From NCBI GenBank assembly GCA_003243425.1, contig QFQP01000014.1:62001-126000 (forward strand): a DNA stretch of 64,000 bases, read 5' to 3'. The notes under the pieces were generated by a model. It saw only the letters and a list, made by a program, of their open reading frames with translations. It did not search any database and was not told the origin of the DNA. The DNA is from Archangium gephyra. Lineage in GTDB: Bacteria; Myxococcota; Myxococcia; Myxococcales; Myxococcaceae. Shown in pieces: positions 43,642 to 52,849 of this stretch (positions are counted from its first letter, which is position 1; the number at the start of each line of letters is the position of its first letter). Position numbers and translations under genes: made by a program.

Positions 43642-45016
43642 AGGTCGTGTCCCGACTGCAGCCTGCTACCGGCAGCTTGAGCAACACCATCTCGCCGTCG
43701 GCCGCGACTTCTGTCCCTTCAGTCGAGCCACGTCTGGCGATCGCGTAGTTGAAGTGCCCGGCGCCCGCTTCAGGCGGCTCGCGGCGGTACATCGGCACGC
43801 GCTGGTGCAGGTACGCGTACCCGCCCGTGCGCCAGTTCTCGAGGTCGTAGAGCTTGAGCCCGCACAGGTCGGTCAACGTCGAGGCTCGTCGCAGCAGCCG
43901 GTTCTCGGGCCCGTAGTAGTCGATGGCCGAAAGCTCACGCGACGGGTTGGTGATGCCGAGCCGCCCGAAGGTGAAGGTCTTGAACGTGGCCAGCGACACC
44001 AGCGCGAGCACCAGCACCGTCGGCGCCGCCCACTTCGGTGCCTCGTCGAGACCGAGCGCAGCCTGCGCACACAACAACGGCAGCAACGGGAAGATGAAGC
44101 GCAGCTCCTTGTGCGGAATCAGCGAGTGCACCAGCAGGAACACGAGTGAGATGACGAGCACCTCGCGCCGCTGCTTCCACGAGCGCGCCGCGAGCACGAC
44201 GAGCGGAATCGCGATCACGCCTTCTGCCGTCACCAGCGAGAACACGTAGTGGAAGAAGTGCGAACGCCCGAAGTTGCCGGAGTTCAGCGCGTTGAACTTC
44301 ACGTAGACGATCGCCGAGTGGAACGGCTGCCCCCACGTCAGCCAATCGACGGCGCCGTAGAGCATGGCTCCGAGAATCAACGTGCCAAGCAGCCAGCTGA
44401 AGAACGCGCGCTGCTTCCACAGCACCCACAGAGCGCCCAGACAGAACAGCCCGTTCTGCAGTCGAAGCCCGACCGCCAGCGTCAGCAGCACGCCGGCGAC
44501 GATCACCTTCCAACGTGAGAGCTGGCCGAGGAGCAGCGCGAAGGCCAACGTGATGGGCAGCGCGGACAACGTCTCGCCCATCGCGCGCGGCGCGCAATAG
44601 ACGGCAAAGCCCATGAGCCAGAACGCCGTCGCGCCGACCGCTGCATTCGACGCCGTTGTGCCCTGCGAACGCGCGAGCGCGAAGACGCCGAAGCCGGTGG
44701 CGAACCCGGCGAGGCAGAAGAACAGCTCCACGCCGCGCAGGTAGTGTTCGCCCGACAGCCGCATCACGCCTGCGACGATGCCGGCGAGCGTCCAGTGGCG
44801 CGCGCCTTCGAGGAACTCCCACGCCTGCCAGCCGTACCCGAAGACCGCGCGATGGGCGGGCTCGAGCGATTGGTAGAACTCGTCGGGCCACAGCAGGCCA
44901 TCGTCGGTCCACGCGAACCACACGCGCGCGACCAGACCGACGAGCGCTCCCACGCTCAGCAGCGCGATCGCTTTTCGACTCAGCGTGTCAGGCGGTGGCA
45001 TGGGCGACCGCGCCAT
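43622..45016 (-). CDS. GT22/ALG9-like membrane mannosyltransferase
   Basis: 464 residues with about ten membrane helices. The N-terminal loop LLWPDEFYQSLEPAHRAVFG followed by GWQAWEFLEGARHWT is the signature of the ALG9/PIG-B GT22 family (D-E-x-x-Q). Middle HKELRFIFPLLPLLC is also a family motif. Overlaps the ArnT-like gene by 20 bp, so both are one operon. Start 45016 or 45001; 28 bp divergent spacing to the aminotransferase. Confidence 0.85.
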   Translation of the reverse strand: MARSPMPPPDTLSRKAIALLSVGALVGLVARVWFAWTDDGLLWPDEFYQSLEPAHRAVFGYGWQAWEFLEGARHWTLAGIVAGVMRLSGEHYLRGVELFFCLAGFATGFGVFALARSQGTTASNAAVGATAFWLMGFAVYCAPRAMGETLSALPITLAFALLLGQLSRWKVIVAGVLLTLAVGLRLQNGLFCLGALWVLWKQRAFFSWLLGTLILGAMLYGAVDWLTWGQPFHSAIVYVKFNALNSGNFGRSHFFHYVFSLVTAEGVIAIPLVVLAARSWKQRREVLVISLVFLLVHSLIPHKELRFIFPLLPLLCAQAALGLDEAPKWAAPTVLVLALVSLATFKTFTFGRLGITNPSRELSAIDYYGPENRLLRRASTLTDLCGLKLYDLENWRTGGYAYLHQRVPMYRREPPEAGAGHFNYAIARRGSTEGTEVAADGEMVLLKLPVAGCSRDTTYDFHLE

Positions 45017-45044
45017 AGCACCGTCGCGGTGGTAAGCGCGGTCC

Positions 45045-46835
45045 ATGCAGACCTTCGCCGAAGTCGCGCACTTCATCCGTCAGAACGAAGTTGGTCGTCG
45101 CGCCTGGTTGGACTCGCCGTATGGCCGTCGTCTCGTCACCTACGCCGATCTCACCGCGACGGGCCGCTACCTGCACTTCGTCGAAGCGTGGCTGCGTCGC
45201 GTGCGCCCGTTCTACGCGAACTCGCACACCGCGATCTCGTCGACCGGCCGCGTGATGACCGAGCTGCGCGAGGAAGCGCGCCGGGTCATTCGCCGCTCGG
45301 TGAACGCAGGCCCGCATGACGAAGTGCTCTTCGTCGGCAGTGGCGCGACCGCCGCCATCAACAAGCTCGTGGGGTTGCTCGGCTGGCGCATCTCCGAGCC
45401 GCTGGAGCGCGAGTTCAATCTCTCGTCGCTCATTCCGCGTGAGAAGCGGCCGGTGGTGTTCGTGGGCCCCTACGAACATCATTCCAACGAGCTGCCGTGG
45501 CTGGAGTCGATCGCCGAGGTCGTCGCCATCGATCTCGCGCCCAGCGGGCAGATCGATCTCGCAGACCTCGAGCGCAAGCTGTCGGCGTTCCCCAATCGCC
45601 CGATGAAGATCGGCGCGTTCTCTGCGGCCTCGAACGTGACGGGCGTCATCACCGACGTGAAGGCCGTGGCGCGGCTGCTCCATAAATACGGTGCGCACGC
45701 GTGCTTCGACTACGCGGCCGGCGGGCCCTACATGCCGATCGACATGCACCCGGGCGACGACTCGGAGCGGCTCGACGCCATCTACCTGTCGACGCACAAG
45801 TTCATCGGCGGGCCCGAAGGTTCGGGCGTGCTCGTCGCGCACCGTGACTTCTTCCGCACGCGCAGCCCCGAGCGCCCGGGCGGCGGCACCGTCGATTACG
45901 TCGCGTCGTTCGAACACACCGCCGTCGACTACGTGGGCCGGCTCGACGAGCGCGAAGAAGGCGGTACGCCGGCGATCCTCGGCGACATCCGCGCGGGTAT
46001 CGGCTTCCTCGTGAAGGAGATGACGGGGCCCCAGCGCATTCTCGAGCACGACATTCACCTCGCCGAGGTCGCGCTCAATCGCCTGAGCCGACACCCGCGC
46101 ATTCAGTTGCTCGGCCCGACCGATGCGAAGCGCCTTCCCATTCTCAGCTTCAACATCAAGCGCCTGCATCACGACTTCGTGTCAGCGCTGCTCGATCACC
46201 TCTTCGGCATTCAGAACCGCGCGGGCTGCAGCTGCGCGGGGCCCTACGGTCATCGCCTGCTCGGCATCGACCGCCCGAAATCGGAGCTCTATCGCCGGCA
46301 GATCGCGCGCGGGCTCATCGGTCTCAAGCCGGGCTGGGTGCGCGTGACGCTGCCGTATTACGCGAGCGACGAAGACATCGAGTTCATCTTGTCGGCGATC
46401 GAGTTCGTCGCGGACCACGGTCACGAATTCCTCGCCGAGTACCGCCTGGGTTGGCTCGATGGCGTCTGGCGTCACACCGAGCGCCCGATGACCGACGTGA
46501 AGCCCATCGAGCTCACCGTCGACGCGCTCACCGAGGCCGCGCAGAGCTTCGCGGCGGGCGATCACGAGCAGCCGATGTCGATCGCCCAGATCCGCGCCGA
46601 ACGCCGCCGCTACTTCGACGAAGCCAAGGCGCGTGCGAAGGAGCTCCGTGAGAAGGCGCAGCGTCACCCGCTCGTGTGGAATGCGGGTACCGGCCGCGCC
46701 GACGTCGACGCGCTCGTGTGGTTCGACGCCGTGCACACCGACGACCCGTGGAGCCGCGTACCCGATGCCGCGCCGGAGCGGCCGTTGCCCAGCCGCTGCG
46801 GCCTGTTCTCGGAGTTCGTGCCGTCGCTCAACTGA
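45045..46835 (+). CDS. Class V aminotransferase, cysteine-desulfurase-like
   Basis: 596 residues. PLP enzyme of fold I: N-terminal region, VGSGATAAINKL, cofactor Asp in HACFDYAAGGPY, PLP-Lys in LSTHKFIGGPEGSG and a late Cys pair (GCSCAGPYG) in the region where desulfurases carry the catalytic Cys. The C-terminal part (about 480-596) is an extra charged helical domain (IAQIRAERRRYFDEAKARAK). Length clearly exceeds the usual 400. Could be a desulfurase, a selenocysteine lyase or a kynureninase relative. Overlaps glgC by 8 bp (convergent). Confidence 0.85.
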   Translation: MQTFAEVAHFIRQNEVGRRAWLDSPYGRRLVTYADLTATGRYLHFVEAWLRRVRPFYANSHTAISSTGRVMTELREEARRVIRRSVNAGPHDEVLFVGSGATAAINKLVGLLGWRISEPLEREFNLSSLIPREKRPVVFVGPYEHHSNELPWLESIAEVVAIDLAPSGQIDLADLERKLSAFPNRPMKIGAFSAASNVTGVITDVKAVARLLHKYGAHACFDYAAGGPYMPIDMHPGDDSERLDAIYLSTHKFIGGPEGSGVLVAHRDFFRTRSPERPGGGTVDYVASFEHTAVDYVGRLDEREEGGTPAILGDIRAGIGFLVKEMTGPQRILEHDIHLAEVALNRLSRHPRIQLLGPTDAKRLPILSFNIKRLHHDFVSALLDHLFGIQNRAGCSCAGPYGHRLLGIDRPKSELYRRQIARGLIGLKPGWVRVTLPYYASDEDIEFILSAIEFVADHGHEFLAEYRLGWLDGVWRHTERPMTDVKPIELTVDALTEAAQSFAAGDHEQPMSIAQIRAERRRYFDEAKARAKELREKAQRHPLVWNAGTGRADVDALVWFDAVHTDDPWSRVPDAAPERPLPSRCGLFSEFVPSLN

Positions 46836-48063
46836 CGCGCGCGCCCTTGGGAATGACGGTGATGCCGCTCGCGGTGACGTGAAAGCCGCGGCGGCGATCC
46901 TCTTCCACGTCGACGCCGATCTTGGTGTTCGGCGGAATCGTCACGTTCTTGTCGATGATCGCTTTACGAATCTCGCAGTGCCGGCCGATCTCCACGTTCT
47001 CCATGAGGATCGACTCGGTCACCTCCGACCACGAGTTCACGCGCACGCGCGGCGACAACACCGAGCGGTGCACCAGACCGCCCGAGATGATGCAGCCCTC
47101 GCTCACCAGCGAATCGAGCGCGCGGCCCATGCGGTTCTGCGCCACGTCGGAGAACACGAACTTGGCCGGCGGCAGTGAATTGCGCGCGGCGACGATGGGC
47201 CACGACTGGTTGTAGAGGTTGAAGATGGGCTCGACGGCGATGAGGTCCATGTTGGCCTCGAAGTAGGCATCGAGCGTTCCCACGTCGCGCCAGTAGCCGA
47301 GCTCACGGTCGGCCAGCCCGGGCACACGGTTCTGGAGAAAGTCGTAGGCGTACACGCGCGCGCGCTGGTTGAGCGAGGCGAGGATCGACTTGCCGAAGTC
47401 GTGTGACGACTTGTCGTTCTTCGCGTCTTCCTGAACTTCACGCACCAGCGTGTCGGCCTGGAAGATGTAGTTGCCCATCGACGCCAGACACCGCGTCGGG
47501 TCTCCGGGCATGGGCGGCGGGTTCTTCGGCTTCTCGACGAAGTCCTTCACTTCTCCGTCTTCGCTCACGTGGAGAATGCCGAACTCGCTGCCCTGTTCGA
47601 TGGGCACCGGCAACACGGCCACGGTGCAGTCGGCGCGCTTCTGCCGGTGGAAGGCGAGCATCTGCTGAACGTCCATCTGGTAGACGTGGTCGGCGCCGAA
47701 CACGAACACCGTGTCGGGCTGCTCGTCGGTGATGAGGTTCAGGTTCTGGAAGATCGCGTCGACCGAGCCCTTGTACCAATCACCGCCGGTACGCATCTGC
47801 GCGGGCACCGTCTCGCAGTACTGGCCGAGAAACGCGGTCATGCGCCACGCGCGCGAGATGTGGTTGTTGAGCGAGTCGGACTTGTACTGCGTGAGCACCT
47901 TCACCTTGAAGATTCCGCTGTTCACGAAGTTCGACAGGCAGAAGTCGATGATTCGGTAGCGGCCGCCGAAGGGCACGGCCGGCTTCGCGCGTTCACGGGT
48001 GAGTGGATCGAGGCGGGTGCCGGCGCCTCCGGCGAGAACCATCGCGAGCGTGTTGCCTGACAT
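46828..48063 (-). CDS. glgC: Glucose-1-phosphate adenylyltransferase
   Basis: Makes ADP-glucose for glycogen. 411 residues from 48063 (a start at 48093 is possible). N-terminal nucleotidyl fold with LAGGAGTRLDPLTRERAKPA, PAVPFGGRYRIIDF and ALSN-like helix, FVFGADHVYQMD, EKPKNPPPMPGD, SMGNYIFQAD and WRDVGTLDAY; C-terminal left-handed beta-helix (IRKAIIDKNVTIPPN). Sits alone, no other glg gene nearby. A 16-bp palindrome lies between it and the divergent gene. Confidence 0.95.
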   Translation of the reverse strand: MSGNTLAMVLAGGAGTRLDPLTRERAKPAVPFGGRYRIIDFCLSNFVNSGIFKVKVLTQYKSDSLNNHISRAWRMTAFLGQYCETVPAQMRTGGDWYKGSVDAIFQNLNLITDEQPDTVFVFGADHVYQMDVQQMLAFHRQKRADCTVAVLPVPIEQGSEFGILHVSEDGEVKDFVEKPKNPPPMPGDPTRCLASMGNYIFQADTLVREVQEDAKNDKSSHDFGKSILASLNQRARVYAYDFLQNRVPGLADRELGYWRDVGTLDAYFEANMDLIAVEPIFNLYNQSWPIVAARNSLPPAKFVFSDVAQNRMGRALDSLVSEGCIISGGLVHRSVLSPRVRVNSWSEVTESILMENVEIGRHCEIRKAIIDKNVTIPPNTKIGVDVEEDRRRGFHVTASGITVIPKGARVS

Positions 48064-48094
48064 GGTGGTGATGCTACCCACTCCGCGACTCATG

Positions 48095-48110
48095 GCGACT
48101 CTTGAGTCGC
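48095..48110. promoter_or_regulatory. Palindrome in the glgC divergent intergenic region
   Basis: GCGACTC-TT-GAGTCGC, 7-bp perfect arms with a 2-bp centre, preceded by another GCGACTC copy at 48086-48092. It is placed between glgC and the exported-protein gene, so it can control both; no regulator gene is adjacent. Confidence 0.5.
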
Positions 48111-48123
48111 TACAGTGACGCCC

Positions 48124-48696
48124 ATGTTCACGTTCGTGCTTGCGTTGTCGCTGGCCGCCGCGCCCCAGGCGAAGTTGACCGAGCCGAAGCCAGGCACGCG
48201 CGAGCTGCGCTTCACCGACAAGGCCGGCGAGCACCTGGTGACGTTCGTGTTGTCCGACGTGAAGAAGAAGAAGTCGTCGGAGGGCTGGTCGAAGAGCCGT
48301 GACCTGCTCGTGACCCACACCATCGGCAACAAGCAGGTCTGGCAGGCGAAGGACTTCGTGCAGAAGTGCGAGTTCGACCTGCAGCTCGAGCTGGTCGACG
48401 GCTCCATCGAGGTCACCGACGTCGACGAGAACGGGCAGGGCGAGGTGTCGTTTCTCTACCGCCTCGGGTGTCGCAGCGACGTGTCGCCCGACGGCATGAA
48501 GTTGCTCATGTACGAGGGCACCACCAAGTACGCGCTGCGCGGAGAATCGAAGGAGCGGGTGAGCGACACGGACTTCATCGGCGGCGAATTCCAGGCCGAC
48601 GCTGCGTTCGAAAGAGCCCCGGCCGCGTTCTTCGACTTTGCGACCGCCAAATGGAAACGGCTCGTCGTCGACGCCGTGAATTCGAGCGGAAATTGA
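48124..48696 (+). CDS. Exported protein, M949_RS01915-like family
   Basis: 190 residues from ATG 48124 (GTG 48115 possible), signal peptide MFTFVLALSLAAAPQA. The core FVQKCEFDLQLELVDGSIEV, TDVDENGQGEVSFLY and CRSDVSPDGMKLLMYEG is the pattern I recall for the M949_RS01915 family (linked to surface polysaccharide by name only), with two conserved Cys. Function unknown; divergent to glgC. Confidence 0.72.
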   Translation: MFTFVLALSLAAAPQAKLTEPKPGTRELRFTDKAGEHLVTFVLSDVKKKKSSEGWSKSRDLLVTHTIGNKQVWQAKDFVQKCEFDLQLELVDGSIEVTDVDENGQGEVSFLYRLGCRSDVSPDGMKLLMYEGTTKYALRGESKERVSDTDFIGGEFQADAAFERAPAAFFDFATAKWKRLVVDAVNSSGN

Positions 48697-48718
48697 AAGC
48701 TGTTACCTTCCGCGGCCC

Positions 48719-49366
48719 ATGAAGATGTACCTGCCACCTCCCGGCGCACGAAACTCGCGTCGCGGCTTCTTGAAGAAGGGTCTGCTCGGCGGCGTGGTGC
48801 TCGCGCTCGGCGGTGGCGGCTGGTTGTTCACGCGCCCGTCTGCGACCACGTCGATCCCCGAAGGCCTCAAGGTCCTCAACGAACGTGAGTTCGCCGTGAT
48901 GCACGCCCTGGTGCAGCGCTTCGTGCCCGCGCACGCGACGTTTCCCACGCCTGATCTGCTCAACACCACGCTGGCCTGCGATGCGATTCTGGCGATGACC
49001 GAAGAGGTCACCCAGAGCGAGGTGAAGCAACTGCTGCTGTTGTTCGAGAACGCGCTGCCGAACTTCGTGTTCGGTCGCCGCACCAGGCCCTTCACGCAGC
49101 TCGACGTCGACGAGCAGGACCAGGTGCTCGCCGAGTGGCGCGACAGCAAGCTCACGCTCCGCCGCACCGGTTATGCCGCGCTGCGCGGCACCGTGCTCGC
49201 CGCGTACTACAGCAACAAAGACACCTGGTCGGCGGTTGGCTACTCGGGCCCGCCGGCCGGCATTCACGACCCCGACGCCCCGGTGTGGAAGGGCGGCGAC
49301 GTCGCCCGCCCGCCGAGCAACGGCACGTACGCCGAACCCGAGCCGACTCCGGAGGTCACGCCGTGA
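48719..49366 (+). CDS. Tat-exported gluconate 2-dehydrogenase subunit 3-like protein
   Basis: 215 residues. Twin-Arg signal (NSRRGFLKKGLLGGVVLALG). The following helical part (LNEREFAVMHALVQRFVPAH; LLLLFENALPNFVFG) resembles the small subunit of gluconate/fructose dehydrogenases. It overlaps the GMC oxidoreductase by 4 bp (GTGA) and likely carries it out through the Tat pore. Confidence 0.82.
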   Translation: MKMYLPPPGARNSRRGFLKKGLLGGVVLALGGGGWLFTRPSATTSIPEGLKVLNEREFAVMHALVQRFVPAHATFPTPDLLNTTLACDAILAMTEEVTQSEVKQLLLLFENALPNFVFGRRTRPFTQLDVDEQDQVLAEWRDSKLTLRRTGYAALRGTVLAAYYSNKDTWSAVGYSGPPAGIHDPDAPVWKGGDVARPPSNGTYAEPEPTPEVTP

Positions 49367-50916
49367 CGCAGGGCCGAATCTTCACCGCGGAAGACCTCAC
49401 CTCCGACGTCACCGTCGACTGCGATGTCTGCGTCATCGGCAGCGGCGCCGGCGGCGCGTGGACGGCGCTCGAGTTGGTGAATCGGGGCAAGCGCGTGGTG
49501 ATGCTGGAAGAAGGTGGTTTTCACACCCGCCGCGAGTTCGACATGACCGAGGCGCGCGCGTTCCCGAACCTGTACCAGGAGCTCGGTAACCGCGCGACCG
49601 ACGATCTCTCCATCACCATGTTGCAGGGCCGCAGCGTCGGCGGCGGCACGACGGTCAACTGGTGTTCGAGCTTCCGCACGCCGCAGCGCATCGTGGATCG
49701 CTGGAAGCACGAGCACGGCATCGACACGGTCACCACCGAAGCGCTCACCCCGCACTGGGACTACATCGAGCAGCGCCTGCGCATCGCCGAGTGGCCCGAA
49801 GCCGCGATGAACGCCAACAACAGGGTGCTCTGGGACGGCCTCGAGAAGCTCGGGTACACGCGCGGGCTCATCAAGCGCAACGTCAACGGCTGTCTCAACA
49901 TCGGCTACTGCGGCATGGGCTGCCCGGTCGACGCCAAGCAGTCGATGCTGGTCACCACCATTCCCGACGCGGTCGAGAAAGGCCTGCAGCTCTACGCGAA
50001 CGTCTCGGCGCGCGTGCTCGACTGGGGCCGCAACAAGATCAACGCGGTGCACGCCGAGGTCATCGACCCGGTTCGCAACGTGCCCACCGGCCGGCGCGTG
50101 ACCGTGAAGCCGAAGCTCACCGTGGTGAGCGGTGGCGCCATCAACTCGCCGGGTCTGTTGCTTCGCAGCGGGCTCGATTCCGAGGGCCGCGTGGGGTCAC
50201 GCACCTGGCTGCACCCCGTGGTGGCGATGCTCGCGGAGTTCCCGCACGAGGTGAAGGCGTTCTCGGGCGCTCCGCAGAGTGTGTACTCGCATCAGTTCAG
50301 CGAGCGCGGGGCGGGGCAGGTGGGCTTCTTCCTCGAGGTGCCGCCGGTGCACCCGATGCTGGGGGCGATCGCGTCTTCCGGCACCGGTGCGCAGGTGCAG
50401 CAGCTGCTCACGAAGCTGCCGTACCTCAACGCGATGTTGGCCATCACCATCGACGGCCTGTTGCCCGAAGAAACGGGCGCGACCGTGCGGCTGCGCGACG
50501 GCGCGAACTTCCGCTACTCCATCAAGTACGACTTCCAGCCCGCGCACTGGGAGGCGTTCCGCACCGCGTGCAAGGAGATGGCGAAGATTCAGTTCGCCGC
50601 CGGCGCCAAGAAGGTGCTCTCGCTGCACGCAGACCCGGTGGTCATGGAGAAGCCCGAGGACCTCGACAAGCTCGATCGCGCGCAGTGGGAAGCGGTGCGG
50701 CTGCGCGTGTTGACCGCACATCAGATGGGCGGCTGCGCGATGGGGAAGGACCCTTCGACCTCGGTCGTCGACCCGTTCCTGCGCTACCACTCGATGGACA
50801 ACCTGTTCATCGTCGACGGTTCGGTGTTGCCGACGTCGCTCGGTGTGAACCCCCAGGAGACGATCTTCGGCATCGCGCGCTGGGCCGCGAAGCACATCGG
50901 CGAAGCCGTCAGCTGA
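49363..50916 (+). CDS. GMC-family FAD oxidoreductase
   Basis: 517 residues, GTG start with GGAGG 7 bp upstream. Rossmann FAD motif VCVIGSGAGGAWTALELV, LQGRSVGGGTTVNW and the C-terminal DGSVLPTSLGVNPQETI and HQMGGCAMG motifs are those of alcohol/gluconate/long-chain-alcohol oxidoreductases. A Cys cluster CGMGCPVDAKQS is typical of the long-chain-alcohol oxidase/choline dehydrogenase-like group. No export signal of its own, so it probably hitch-hikes on the Tat partner. Confidence 0.92.
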   Translation: MTQGRIFTAEDLTSDVTVDCDVCVIGSGAGGAWTALELVNRGKRVVMLEEGGFHTRREFDMTEARAFPNLYQELGNRATDDLSITMLQGRSVGGGTTVNWCSSFRTPQRIVDRWKHEHGIDTVTTEALTPHWDYIEQRLRIAEWPEAAMNANNRVLWDGLEKLGYTRGLIKRNVNGCLNIGYCGMGCPVDAKQSMLVTTIPDAVEKGLQLYANVSARVLDWGRNKINAVHAEVIDPVRNVPTGRRVTVKPKLTVVSGGAINSPGLLLRSGLDSEGRVGSRTWLHPVVAMLAEFPHEVKAFSGAPQSVYSHQFSERGAGQVGFFLEVPPVHPMLGAIASSGTGAQVQQLLTKLPYLNAMLAITIDGLLPEETGATVRLRDGANFRYSIKYDFQPAHWEAFRTACKEMAKIQFAAGAKKVLSLHADPVVMEKPEDLDKLDRAQWEAVRLRVLTAHQMGGCAMGKDPSTSVVDPFLRYHSMDNLFIVDGSVLPTSLGVNPQETIFGIARWAAKHIGEAVS

Positions 50917-51027
50917 ACGGCTTCGTCGGACGGAGGCTCACCGCTTCAAAAAGCGCTGCTTCGGTCGTTCGAAAATGAAGCCAGTCCCTCGGCCGCGGAC
51001 CGGAAAGTGTCCAGCAACAGACGCGCA

Positions 51028-51828
51028 TCACGGGTCTGGGATCTGCGACGGGTCGAGGGAGAAGTCGTCGTCGGTCTTCCGCTTCGGTGGCGGCTTCGGC
51101 GCGCGGCTGATTCGCTCCGCGGGGTAGCTCGCTGCGAGGCTGAGGTAGTCCTGCGGCACCGGCTGCTTCTTCGCCCTGGTCTTCGCCGTGGGGCTCGCTT
51201 CGAAGGCCGGCGTGTTGCCCACCGTCGCCACCACCTTCGCGCCGTCGCAGAACAACCACTCCAGCCGCGCGGTCTCGTCTTCCGCCGCGTAGTAGAGAAT
51301 CGGTCCCTTCGGCGCGGCATTGAGCCGGCAGTTCTCGTCGAACGCGGTGGCCTGCGCGACGGGCCGCACTTCCTTCCATTTCAGCAGCGCGATGCGCGCA
51401 CGAATCTGCGGAGCAGTGTCTTGTGCTTCGGTCACGCGGCGTTCGGCCTGGTCGAGGAGCTCACGCGGCGCCGAAAGCCCGTTGAAGCGGCACGCCTTGC
51501 CGCGCTCGATGGCGGCTTTCTGGGACGAGATCGCCGGCGGCAGCACGCGCGCGCCTTCTTCCAGCAACGTCACGTGTTCTTCGTCCCACCCGCCGTCGAC
51601 CGGCGCGGACGTCTTGCCCAGCCAGTCAGCCAGCAGCGTCGAGAGCGCCTGCTGTTCACCGACGAACTGTTCTTCTTTCACCAGGCAGAGATCTTCGACC
51701 TGCTCCCACGGGCGGTAGATGGCGCTCTGGCCGCCGAGCGAGATGGTGCTCTCGGTGGGAATCGTCGCGACGCGCTTCGCACAGCCGGCCAGTGCGAGCA
51801 GAGAAACCACGGCATACCGAAACGTCAT
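51028..51828 (-). CDS. Lipoprotein, hypothetical
   Basis: 266 residues from 51828 with lipoprotein signal MTFRYAVVSLLALAGC. The mature part has an all-helical segment (AAIERGKACRF, LDQAERRVTEAQDTAPQI) and four Cys, and ends in a basic Pro/Lys tail (APKPPPKRKTDDDF). No recognised family. Divergent to the FHA-GGDEF gene, 136 bp apart. Confidence 0.75.
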   Translation of the reverse strand: MTFRYAVVSLLALAGCAKRVATIPTESTISLGGQSAIYRPWEQVEDLCLVKEEQFVGEQQALSTLLADWLGKTSAPVDGGWDEEHVTLLEEGARVLPPAISSQKAAIERGKACRFNGLSAPRELLDQAERRVTEAQDTAPQIRARIALLKWKEVRPVAQATAFDENCRLNAAPKGPILYYAAEDETARLEWLFCDGAKVVATVGNTPAFEASPTAKTRAKKQPVPQDYLSLAASYPAERISRAPKPPPKRKTDDDFSLDPSQIPDP

Positions 51829-51964
51829 GGGCGCGGAACTGTACGGACCACCGCGACCCCGTGCACGGTGGCTCTTTGACCGACGCTTCGTACATTGCCG
51901 CACCCGGCGCCCGCTGAATTGCAGAGGCCGGCGCTCGAAACCCGTGTGCTAGGACTGCACCCCG

Positions 51965-52846
51965 ATGAGCGGCTCCGAAACGCGCGTCACGAAGATCTCG
52001 AAGCTCAAAGACGTCCGTGTCAGCGGTGAAAGCTGCCTCGTGATGATTGCCGGGCCGTTCCTCGGCAAGAAGTACCCGCTCGTCGACGACGAGGAGTTCA
52101 CCGTCGGTCGCGACGAGAAGAACTTCATCGTCATCGACATGGACAACGTGAGCCGGCGGCACGCGCAGGTCACGCACCGCATGGGCCGCTTCTTCGTCAA
52201 CGACCTGCAATCGACCAACGGCACCTACCTCAACGACGAAGAGATTCGCGAAGAGCAGCCGCTGCGCTCCGGAGACCTGGTGAAGATCGGCAGCGCGATC
52301 TTCAAGTTCCTCTCGGGCAACAACATCGAGCAGCAGTACTACGAAGAGATCTACACGCTGACCATCTGCGACGGTCTGACGCAGGTGAACAACAAGCGCT
52401 TCTTCCTCGAGTTCCTCGAGCGCGAGATGGGGCGTTGCCACCGCTACAACCGTGCGCTGTCGCTGATGATGATCGACATCGATCACTTCAAGCAGATCAA
52501 CGACACCAATGGTCACCTCGCCGGCGACTACGTGCTGCGTGAGTTGGCCGCCGCCATTCGCCCGCGCGTTCGCAAGGAAGAGTGCTTCGCGCGCTACGGC
52601 GGCGAAGAGTTCGCGTACGTGATGCCGGAATCAGGCGGCGAGAACACGCGCAAGCTGGCCGAGAAGATCCGCCGGCTGGTCGAAGATCACCGCTTTACGT
52701 TCGAGGGCAAGGAGATCAAGGTCACCTTGTCGATCGGCGTGGCAGACCTCGTGGGCGACATGACCGAGCCCATGCAGTTCATCAAGGTCGCCGACGCCAA
52801 CCTCTACAAGGCGAAGAAGACCGGCCGGAACCGCGTCGTCGGCTGA
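51965..52846 (+). CDS. FHA-GGDEF diguanylate cyclase
   Basis: 293 residues. FHA phosphothreonine-binding domain (about 30-118: FTVGRDEKNF, SRRHAQV, NDLQSTNGTYLND) followed by a GGDEF domain (130-293: MIDIDHFKQIND, RYGGEEFAYV). Catalytic signature is intact (GGEEF). The inhibitory I-site, normally RxxD five residues before it, reads RKEE, so feedback control by c-di-GMP is probably weak. It likely turns phospho-Thr signals (Ser/Thr kinases are abundant in Myxococcota) into c-di-GMP. TGTGCTAGGAC at 51945-51955 looks like its -10. Confidence 0.93.
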   Translation: MSGSETRVTKISKLKDVRVSGESCLVMIAGPFLGKKYPLVDDEEFTVGRDEKNFIVIDMDNVSRRHAQVTHRMGRFFVNDLQSTNGTYLNDEEIREEQPLRSGDLVKIGSAIFKFLSGNNIEQQYYEEIYTLTICDGLTQVNNKRFFLEFLEREMGRCHRYNRALSLMMIDIDHFKQINDTNGHLAGDYVLRELAAAIRPRVRKEECFARYGGEEFAYVMPESGGENTRKLAEKIRRLVEDHRFTFEGKEIKVTLSIGVADLVGDMTEPMQFIKVADANLYKAKKTGRNRVVG

Positions 52847-52849
52847 CCT

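Noticed and set aside
50917..51027. Terminator or small RNA in the gap after the GMC gene
   Set aside because: Only scattered weak inverted repeats; no T tract and no promoter-like box.
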